A stretch of 7,611 nucleotides of DNA. It comes from Treponema sp. (GTDB lineage: Bacteria > Spirochaetota > Spirochaetia > Treponematales > Treponemataceae). The number at the start of each line of letters is the position of its first letter. The first letter of the stretch is position 1. The notes below the pieces were generated by a model. That model had not been told where the DNA came from. It ran no database searches and saw only the letters and a list, made by a program, of their open reading frames with translations. The DNA lies in the NCBI GenBank assembly GCA_012799545.1, contig JAAZLA010000193.1, positions 1 through 7,611 of the forward strand, written 5' to 3'. Position numbers and translations under genes: made by a program. Below are positions 1-4,809 of the stretch, one piece after another.

Positions 1-392
1 CCACCTGTCATACCATAGATGGCATTATTTATAAAAATAACCGTAATATCTTCGCCCCTATTTGCCGCATGGATAGTTTCAGCTGCCCCTATGGCAAGTA
101 AGTCTCCATCACCCTGATAGCAAATCACGATTTTATCTTTGTGTACTCTTTTAAGTCCCGTGGATATTGCAGGAGCTCTTCCGTGGGCTGACTCCAAGCC
201 GTCTACATCGATGTAGTTATAGGCAAGAACTGCACAGCCAACGGGTGCAACAAGAAGGGTATCTTCTCGAATACCCAACTCATCGATAATTTGTGCAATG
301 AGTTTATGCACAATGCCATGTCCACAACCTGGACAATAATGTGTTTTTACCGGCCGAAGGGCTTCTGGTTTTGTATATATTAGCTTAGACAT
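1..392 (-). CDS. 2-oxoacid:ferredoxin oxidoreductase beta subunit (TPP-binding), partial
   Basis: This is the N-terminal 130 residues of the thiamine-pyrophosphate subunit of a 2-oxoacid:ferredoxin oxidoreductase (VorA/KorB type); the rest lies beyond the left edge. The enzyme oxidatively decarboxylates a 2-oxoacid to an acyl-CoA and reduces ferredoxin in the cytoplasm. Visible motifs are CPGCGHG at residues 20-26 and Cys53; cysteines at these places are cluster ligands in related beta subunits. The TPP/Mg-binding GDGD lies at 94-97, followed by a conserved AIG and a downstream NNAIYGMTGG (122 onward). The ATG at 390-392 overlaps the end of the alpha-subunit gene by 8 nt and is preceded by a GGTGAGG ribosome binding site, so translational coupling is likely. 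The family is clear. The substrate (branched-chain 2-oxoacid, 2-oxoglutarate or pyruvate) is only inferred from the VorB-like partner. Confidence 0.93.
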   Translation of the reverse strand, partial: MSKLIYTKPEALRPVKTHYCPGCGHGIVHKLIAQIIDELGIREDTLLVAPVGCAVLAYNYIDVDGLESAHGRAPAISTGLKRVHKDKIVICYQGDGDLLAIGAAETIHAANRGEDITVIFINNAIYGMTG

Positions 393-1440
393 AGGACCTC
401 ACCTTTTCTATTATGGTTTCAATTTTTGGAAGTGCACCACCTGGTGTACCGTAAAAATCGACCTCAGAGGGGATTTTACCCGAATGTAAACGAATATCGT
501 CGAGCATTTGCCCAAGGCTCATTTCAACGGTAAGCAGTTTTTTTGCCCCTGATGCAACTATTGCAAGCTCTTTTTTGGGAAAGGGCCAGAGACTAATAGG
601 ACGAAAAAGTCCAACCTTTATGCCTTCGCTTCGCAGTTTTTTTATTGCTTTTCGGCAAATACGAGCAGAAGTACCATAGGCACAAAGTACAATATCGGCA
701 TCATCGCAAAGATAGGACTCCGCCATTGTTTCTGCTGCCTCGACTTGGGCATATTTTTCTGCTAAGTGCATATTGTGTTGATAAAGTGCGTCGTCTGGAG
801 CAAGTCTGAGGGATGCAATCGAGCGACCAGCTCGACCCTTAGGACCAGTGAGCGCCCAGTCTGCCTTTGACGGGATGTTTTGAACCGCTTTTGGAAGAGT
901 CAAAGGCTCAGACATTTGTCCGAGGTAGCCATCGCCCAAAATCATTGCGACCATGCGGTATTTGTCGGCAAGTTCAAAGGCCTTTATCGTAAGGTCTGCA
1001 AGTTCTTGCACAGTTCCGGGAGCTAAAACGATGGTTTTATAGTCGCCGTTTCCTCCACCACGAGTTGCTTGATGATAATCACCCTGTGAGCCAGAAATAT
1101 TTCCCAAGCCTGGTCCACCTCGCATCATATTTACCACAACGGCAGGAAGTTCCGCACCAGCGAGATAGGAAAAACCTTCTTGTTTTAAGGCAATTCCAGG
1201 AGATGAGGAGGAGGTCATAACGCGCGCACCAGCAGCGGAAGCCCCGAAAACCATATTGATTGCGGCAACTTCACTTTCTGCTTGTAAAAATGTGCCATCA
1301 ACTTCTGGAAGTCGCAGCGCCATATAGGCAGGAATTTCATTTTGTGGTGTTATGGGATAGGCAAAATAATGGCGGCAGCCCGCAAGAATTGCAGCCTCAC
1401 CTATTGCCTCATTTCCCTTCATTAATATTTTATCATTCAT
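385..1440 (-). CDS. vorB: 2-oxoacid:ferredoxin oxidoreductase alpha subunit, VorB type
   Basis: This 351-residue protein matches the length and motifs of the 3-methyl-2-oxobutanoate (2-ketoisovalerate):ferredoxin oxidoreductase alpha subunit VorB. The N-terminal pyrimidine-binding-like domain has the YPITP motif at residues 28-32 and the conserved E57 region (ESEVAA). It is followed by a TSSSSPG stretch at 76-82 and a glycine-rich GGPGLG at 108-113. From about residue 245 a transketolase-C-like domain II begins. In this family alpha and beta together form the active site; the alpha subunit has no Fe-S ligands of its own. The gene starts with ATG, preceded by AAGGA seven bases upstream, 14 nt after the ferredoxin-subunit stop. 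It overlaps the beta gene by 8 nt. VorB homologues are also annotated as KorA or PorA, so the substrate is inferred. Confidence 0.93.
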   Translation of the reverse strand: MNDKILMKGNEAIGEAAILAGCRHYFAYPITPQNEIPAYMALRLPEVDGTFLQAESEVAAINMVFGASAAGARVMTSSSSPGIALKQEGFSYLAGAELPAVVVNMMRGGPGLGNISGSQGDYHQATRGGGNGDYKTIVLAPGTVQELADLTIKAFELADKYRMVAMILGDGYLGQMSEPLTLPKAVQNIPSKADWALTGPKGRAGRSIASLRLAPDDALYQHNMHLAEKYAQVEAAETMAESYLCDDADIVLCAYGTSARICRKAIKKLRSEGIKVGLFRPISLWPFPKKELAIVASGAKKLLTVEMSLGQMLDDIRLHSGKIPSEVDFYGTPGGALPKIETIIEKVRSYV

Positions 1441-1454
1441 ATTTCTATCCTTAG

Positions 1455-1670
1455 CTAATCAAATTTAAGAATTTCAATTACCATATCTGGGCAAATCGTT
1501 GCACAAGACATACAGGCAATGCACTTCGTTTCATCTACACAATAGGCAAAATGTACCCCTTGCGCATTTGTTTGACTCGACATATTGATAATTTTTTTGG
1601 GACAAGCTGTTACACAGAGAGCACAGCCCTTACATTTTTCTATATCGATAATTGGTTTACCTTTTGGCAC
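1455..1670 (-). CDS. 2x[4Fe-4S] ferredoxin-type subunit of the 2-oxoacid oxidoreductase
   Basis: This 71-residue protein carries two [4Fe-4S] motifs of the CxxCxxCxxxCP form: Cys13/16/19/23 and Cys50/53/56/60, with an extra Cys44 between them. It corresponds to the delta (ferredoxin-like) subunit of multi-subunit 2-oxoacid:ferredoxin oxidoreductases and passes electrons from the TPP site to soluble ferredoxin. It is the first gene of the operon and is followed after 14 nt by the alpha subunit. The start codon is GTG at 1668-1670. It is chosen because a strong AGGGAGG lies seven bases upstream and no in-frame ATG gives a better fit. A free-standing ferredoxin is the alternative, but the gene order argues for a subunit. 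Confidence 0.93.
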   Translation of the reverse strand: MPKGKPIIDIEKCKGCALCVTACPKKIINMSSQTNAQGVHFAYCVDETKCIACMSCATICPDMVIEILKFD

Positions 1671-1677
1671 AAAAAAA

Positions 1678-1684
1678 CCTCCCT
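1678..1684 (-). promoter_or_regulatory. Shine-Dalgarno site fixing the GTG start of the ferredoxin subunit
   Basis: On the minus strand this reads AGGGAGG, followed by seven T residues and then the GTG at 1670-1668. The spacing is optimal and supports the non-ATG start. Confidence 0.8.
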
Positions 1685-1699
1685 ATTTGCTATTCGATA

Positions 1700-1728
1700 A
1701 GTATAATTAAGTCTGCACTTTGTTACAA
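1700..1728 (-). promoter_or_regulatory. Putative sigma-70-type promoter of the 2-oxoacid oxidoreductase operon
   Basis: On the minus strand a -35-like TTGTAA (1728-1723) and a -10-like TATACT (1705-1700) are separated by exactly 17 bp. Transcription would start near 1693, giving a leader of about 23 nt before the GTG start that includes the ribosome binding site. The 180-bp gap upstream suggests the operon has its own promoter rather than depending on read-through from amrS. Confidence 0.6.
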
Positions 1729-1775
1729 GAGCAATCAATACGTAGACAGCAAAAAACATAAAAAATTTTCCAAAA

Positions 1776-1790
1776 TGACAAATTTTGTCA
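1776..1790. promoter_or_regulatory. 15-bp perfect palindrome upstream of the oxidoreductase operon, possible operator
   Basis: The sequence TGACAAATTTTGTCA has perfect 7-bp arms around a central T. It lies about 90 bp upstream of the predicted transcription start, which would suit an activator of the dimeric helix-turn-helix kind better than a promoter-blocking repressor. No regulator can be assigned from the sequence. The surrounding DNA is A/T-rich, so chance occurrence is possible. Confidence 0.35.
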
Positions 1791-1850
1791 ATATGTTAAG
1801 AGTTGCTCGTTTTTTTTCTATGATAGCCAAATAAAAACCGAGATTAAAGC

Positions 1851-2738
1851 TCAAACATTTCCTGGATAAACCCAGTTTAAGTGTTTTTTTGCTACTGCGA
1901 CTGCCTCGTAGACAGCGGAAACTGAAGTTGCAGCCCTATCTACGAGTTTGTAAGTCGGAAAAAATCGAGAAATATGCAAGGGAATGTCTTTTCCATTTTC
2001 CAGGGGTCCTTGCCCGGTGCAATCTAGGGAAGCAATCCACTCGGCGGCTTCTTCCACTTCATCAAGTCCATCATTTAAGCCCGGTATAAGCAAATAGCAT
2101 AGTTCAACATGGCAGTTTTTTACCGCTTCTTCGATAAAGGCTTTTACAAGGGAAAAATCGCCACCCATCTTTGTATAAAAGGCTTTCCGAAAGGCTTTAA
2201 GGTCAATATTTGCCGCATCGACGTAGGGAAGGAGTTTTTTTGCATGAGCTATTTCTAGATGCCCGTTTGTTACAAGAACAACTTTAAGCTCCGAATCCAT
2301 TTCCTTCATTTTTTTTGCACAATCGATAATAAATTCATAATTGATAAGGGGCTCGTTATAGGTAAAGGCAAGCCCCCTATTGCCTTGTTTTTTGGTTTCT
2401 ATTGCAAGTTCGACGAGGGCTTTTGGCGTATAAGACTCCCAAACAGAATTTGGCTCGGCAGAATCGAGGCGTAAACGAGCAATGTGGTGATTTTGGCAAA
2501 AACTACAGTTCATATTGCAACCGAGAGAACCAACGGAAAGAATAGCAGAACCGGGATAAAAACGATAAAGCGGTTTTTTTTCAATTGGGTCGAGGGCAAG
2601 GGCTGTTATCTTTCCATAGCCTTGGTTTACAAGTTTTCCATCGAGGTTTTGGCGAATACCACAAAAACCATAGGCTCCCAGAGCTATCTTACAACGATGA
2701 TGACAAATATCGCAGTTTACAAGGTGTTTTTTATTCAT
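1851..2738 (-). CDS. amrS: AmmeMemoRadiSam system radical SAM enzyme AmrS
   Basis: This is a 295-residue radical SAM protein of the family related to pyruvate-formate-lyase activating enzyme, specifically the AmmeMemoRadiSam (AmrS) type. An N-terminal cysteine cluster (Cys9, Cys12, Cys16, Cys26) precedes the radical SAM CxxxCxxC motif at Cys74/78/81. The family motif YNEP is at 127-130 and TNG at 157-159. The C terminus has HISRFFPTYK at 255-264 and ends in WVYPGN. The ATG at 2736-2738 overlaps the stop of the upstream AMMECR1-fusion gene by 8 nt, so the two are probably co-transcribed and translationally coupled. A TTG start at 2753 would add five residues but has no ribosome binding site. 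The enzyme should cleave SAM with a [4Fe-4S] cluster; its substrate in this system is not established. Confidence 0.93.
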   Translation of the reverse strand: MNKKHLVNCDICHHRCKIALGAYGFCGIRQNLDGKLVNQGYGKITALALDPIEKKPLYRFYPGSAILSVGSLGCNMNCSFCQNHHIARLRLDSAEPNSVWESYTPKALVELAIETKKQGNRGLAFTYNEPLINYEFIIDCAKKMKEMDSELKVVLVTNGHLEIAHAKKLLPYVDAANIDLKAFRKAFYTKMGGDFSLVKAFIEEAVKNCHVELCYLLIPGLNDGLDEVEEAAEWIASLDCTGQGPLENGKDIPLHISRFFPTYKLVDRAATSVSAVYEAVAVAKKHLNWVYPGNV

Positions 2739-4155
2739 AGCGAAGAACTTCAAAACGCTCGAGGCTCACTTTTTCGTGTGGCAAAATACCCGCCTTTTGC
2801 TTGGCAATAGATACTTGCATGTCGATGCTATCAACGCCTTCAAGATTGGGCAGTAAAAGTCCCCGCTTATGTCCCGCACTTACAATAACTCCGTAGCGTT
2901 TTACATCAAGCTCTTTTTCGCTCGCAATAGCCTCCGATTCCGAGAGAATATCTACAGAATACACGAGGCTTGAAAGCTCATCGACACGAACAGGTTCAAA
3001 GCGCCCGTCCCTGCTCGCAGATGAAATAGCATTTGCAATAATTTCTTCGGCAATATTTTCTTGTGTCGGCGAAATAGTCCCAATGCAGCCGCGAAGTTGT
3101 CCATTTTTTTTCAAAGAAACAAAACAACCAGCCTTTTTTGTATAGGCTTCTTTTTCTAGCACAATTTTTTCTTTTAATTTTGCATCGAGTTCAAGAACCT
3201 TTCCACAGTTTACAAAGTGTTCTATAGCAGCGCGTGCGAGCTGTACATAGGGAGCTTCGTTTTTTCGTCTTTCTGTAAGTTTTTTAGCTTCTTTTTCTCT
3301 AAAGCCTTCTAAAAAATGCCGTGCTGTATCTTTTTCTATTGGTATAAAAAGAGCTGCACCATAGCCAACGCCGAAGGGACCTTCATAGGAGAGTTTTTTT
3401 GCATCTACTTTAAGCCCGTCAAAGGCTCCTGCCATAATGCAAAAAGAGCGATGCCCACATTCGGCTGCCCTTTCTAAAAAAGCTTCATCAAAATCCAGCA
3501 TTTCGCCAAAGGCAGCCCTTTCCAAGACCGCCATTATTCGTTCATCGTATTCTGGGCCTTCGGCAGCATAGCCATAGGGACCATCGGCAAGCAATTTATG
3601 GGAGAGGTCGCCACTTGCTATGATATAGGTTTTTCGCTCAAGCTTTTCTGCAACCTCTGCTATTTTCATACCCAAGGCATAGTGCTCTGCCAAGCCTAAG
3701 CCACTTAAGCCAACTTGCACAAGCTGAAAATCGCTATACTGTTTTTGCACAAAATAAAGCGGTACGGTAATTCCATGGTCGAGAAAGGAGGTTTTTTTTC
3801 CAAGCTTTCCACAAGGGAAATCTTCTCTTTGACAAAGTTCTGCCAGTGCATCGATAAAGGGCTCATCGAAGCCTACTTCAACTCGACTTTCTGCATCACC
3901 AAAGCGCGAGAAGTCTCCCCAAGCTATTTTTTCACCCTCGTTATAAGATCCCAGATGAAAATAGTCGGCATAGAGGTTCGTATGGGGAGAAATGAGGACA
4001 ATGGTTTGCGGTGCAAACCTTTCTATCTCTTTTGCAAGGCTATGAAAAGATGCAATTGTTTTTTTGATTATCTCTTTTTTATCGACTGCAACCTTACCAA
4101 CAGCCAAAGGCGGATGGGGCAGGACTGCTGCTCCGAGTATAGCTTTGCGATTCAT
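2731..4155 (-). CDS. amrA: AmmeMemoRadiSam protein: LigB/Memo-like dioxygenase domain fused to AMMECR1
   Basis: This 474-residue protein has two domains. Residues about 5-275 form a class III extradiol-dioxygenase (LigB/Memo-like) domain. Candidate metal-site histidines are H14 in LPHPP, H58 in ISPHTN, H127 in LDHG and H186 in SGDLSHK. Residues about 300-474 form an AMMECR1 domain with the signature LRGCIGT at 354-360 and a conserved DGRFEPV at 383-389. This N-terminal dioxygenase plus C-terminal AMMECR1 architecture is known in bacteria next to AmrS. The biochemical function of the system is not settled. The start at 4155 is preferred because GGGGAGG lies five bases upstream. An ATG at 4200 would add 15 residues but falls on the predicted transcription start and lacks a ribosome binding site. 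The overlapping downstream gene is amrS. Confidence 0.9.
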   Translation of the reverse strand: MNRKAILGAAVLPHPPLAVGKVAVDKKEIIKKTIASFHSLAKEIERFAPQTIVLISPHTNLYADYFHLGSYNEGEKIAWGDFSRFGDAESRVEVGFDEPFIDALAELCQREDFPCGKLGKKTSFLDHGITVPLYFVQKQYSDFQLVQVGLSGLGLAEHYALGMKIAEVAEKLERKTYIIASGDLSHKLLADGPYGYAAEGPEYDERIMAVLERAAFGEMLDFDEAFLERAAECGHRSFCIMAGAFDGLKVDAKKLSYEGPFGVGYGAALFIPIEKDTARHFLEGFREKEAKKLTERRKNEAPYVQLARAAIEHFVNCGKVLELDAKLKEKIVLEKEAYTKKAGCFVSLKKNGQLRGCIGTISPTQENIAEEIIANAISSASRDGRFEPVRVDELSSLVYSVDILSESEAIASEKELDVKRYGVIVSAGHKRGLLLPNLEGVDSIDMQVSIAKQKAGILPHEKVSLERFEVLRYE

Positions 4156-4160
4156 TTTTA

Positions 4161-4167
4161 CCTCCCC
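4161..4167 (-). promoter_or_regulatory. Shine-Dalgarno site selecting the 4155 start of the AMMECR1-fusion gene
   Basis: On the minus strand GGGGAGG is followed by TAAAA and then ATG at 4155-4153. This is the best ribosome binding site near either candidate start and favours the shorter, 474-residue protein. Confidence 0.8.
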
Positions 4168-4206
4168 GAAACAAAAATCGCTTTTACGTTCTTGTTTCAT
4201 GGGGAT

Positions 4207-4235
4207 AGTATAGCATAAAAAGAGGGAAAAATGAA
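4207..4235 (-). promoter_or_regulatory. Putative extended -10 promoter of the AmmeMemoRadiSam unit
   Basis: On the minus strand TGCTATACT forms an extended -10 element (TGn plus TATACT at 4212-4207). A weak -35-like TTCATT lies 17 bp upstream (4235-4230). The predicted transcription start is at about 4200, leaving a leader of about 45 nt before the ATG at 4155. The promoter sits in the short gap after the Rrf2-regulator gene, so the amr genes can be expressed independently of it. Confidence 0.6.
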
Positions 4236-4251
4236 GCTATAAGAGATTCTG

Positions 4252-4692
4252 TCAAATAGAAAAGTTAACTGCTTCCTTGTTTTCCAATGTAAGGGCGTCA
4301 GAAAGTGTAATTGAAGTTAGATAATCGTAGACAACCTTATCGAGTCCTTCCCAGACTCCAAGGGTAGTACAAGAATCTTTTCGAGGGCAAGGGTTTTCCG
4401 TTTCACCTAAACAAGCTACGGAATGCAGTGGCCCCTCTGTAGCGACCATAACATCATAAACTCGTATGTGATCAGGGCTTTTTGCTAGTTTATAGCCCCC
4501 TGTAGGTCCCCGGGTACTGATAAGCAAACCCGCCTTTGTCAAAAGCGAGGTAATTTGCTCCAAATACTTCACAGAAATATCTTGCCTACTCGATATTTCT
4601 TTTAGAGAAACATAGCTATCTTTATCTTGTAACATGAGGTCCAATAAGAGCCTCAATGCATATCTACCGCGTGTTGAAATCTTCATACTCAT
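4252..4692 (-). CDS. iscR: Rrf2-family transcriptional regulator, IscR-like
   Basis: This 146-residue Rrf2 protein opens with the family signature KISTRGRYALRLLLDL. A winged helix-turn-helix covers about residues 25-70: SLKEISSRQDISVKYLEQI is followed by the wing TRGPTGGYKLAK. Three cysteines, Cys94, Cys102 and Cys108, sit in the position where IscR-type members hold a [2Fe-2S] cluster. The Cys94-Cys102 spacing (seven residues between) differs slightly from E. coli IscR. The gene diverges from mnmA-iscS-iscU, the classical target of such a regulator, so it probably adjusts Fe-S assembly to cluster status and controls itself. Two ATGs, at 4690-4692 and 4684-4686, are possible and neither has a clear ribosome binding site. 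CymR-like sulfur regulators are the alternative, but those usually lack the cysteine triad. Confidence 0.9.
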   Translation of the reverse strand: MSMKISTRGRYALRLLLDLMLQDKDSYVSLKEISSRQDISVKYLEQITSLLTKAGLLISTRGPTGGYKLAKSPDHIRVYDVMVATEGPLHSVACLGETENPCPRKDSCTTLGVWEGLDKVVYDYLTSITLSDALTLENKEAVNFSI

Positions 4693-4703
4693 AATATACT
4701 ATA
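4693..4703 (-). promoter_or_regulatory. Possible -10 region of the iscR-like gene, close to its ATG
   Basis: On the minus strand TATAGT (4703-4698) and the overlapping TATATT (4698-4693) resemble -10 elements, but no convincing -35 sequence is placed for either. With TATAGT the transcript would begin at or next to the ATG at 4692, which would make the mRNA leaderless. Confidence 0.3.
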
Positions 4704-4736
4704 GTTCCAATAAAAAATAAAGCATTTTGACTAAAG

Positions 4737-4759
4737 AAACCTAGTATTTCGCTAGTTTT
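4737..4759. promoter_or_regulatory. Inverted repeat in the iscR/mnmA divergent region, candidate Rrf2 operator
   Basis: Two 8-bp half-sites (AAACCTAG and CTAGTTTT) form an inverted repeat with one mismatch around a 7-bp spacer. A TTGACTAAAG segment just to its left adds a further ACTA/TAGT symmetry. The position between the two divergent starts fits an operator for the adjacent Rrf2 regulator. The spacing does not match the E. coli IscR type 1 consensus, so the assignment is an inference from position and symmetry. Confidence 0.4.
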
Positions 4760-4774
4760 TATACCCTTTGTCTA

Positions 4775-4803
4775 TTCACTCTTTTTCATTAAAACAGTAT
4801 ATT
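4775..4803 (+). promoter_or_regulatory. Putative promoter of the mnmA-iscS-iscU operon
   Basis: A -35-like TTCACT (4775-4780, four of six consensus bases) and a -10-like TATATT (4798-4803) are separated by 17 bp. The predicted start of transcription, about seven bases after the -10, coincides with the ATG at 4810. Confidence 0.45.
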
Positions 4804-4809
4804 TTAAGT

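Noticed and set aside
1260..1454. Plus-strand open frame antisense to the vorB start
   Set aside because: No ribosome binding site or recognisable protein motif; it is the shadow of a conserved gene.
1786..1791. A perfect minus-strand TTGACA that looks like a -35 box
   Set aside because: No acceptable -10 element lies 16-18 bp downstream; it is part of the 15-bp palindrome. The promoter at 1700-1728 fits better.
1831..1853. Possible terminator after amrS (GAG/CTC pairing followed by a T-run)
   Set aside because: The stem is only three base pairs with a seven-base loop, too weak to call a terminator.
2739..2753. TTG start extending amrS by five residues
   Set aside because: The ATG at 2738 is a better codon and gives the same 8-nt overlap geometry seen at two other junctions.
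2484..2810. A 108-codon plus-strand open frame across the amrA/amrS junction
   Set aside because: It is antisense to two conserved genes and carries no family signature.
3715..4218. A 167-codon open frame on the plus strand
   Set aside because: It lies antisense to the well-supported LigB/AMMECR1 fusion gene, has no recognisable domain, and its composition is what the complement of that gene would give.
4201..4251. Possible terminator between the iscR-like gene and the amr unit
   Set aside because: The gap contains T-rich stretches but no stable inverted repeat; the promoter explains the conserved-looking bases.
4768..4809. TTG start extending mnmA by 14 residues
   Set aside because: There is no ribosome binding site, the stretch overlaps the predicted promoter, and the extension has no counterpart in typical MnmA proteins.
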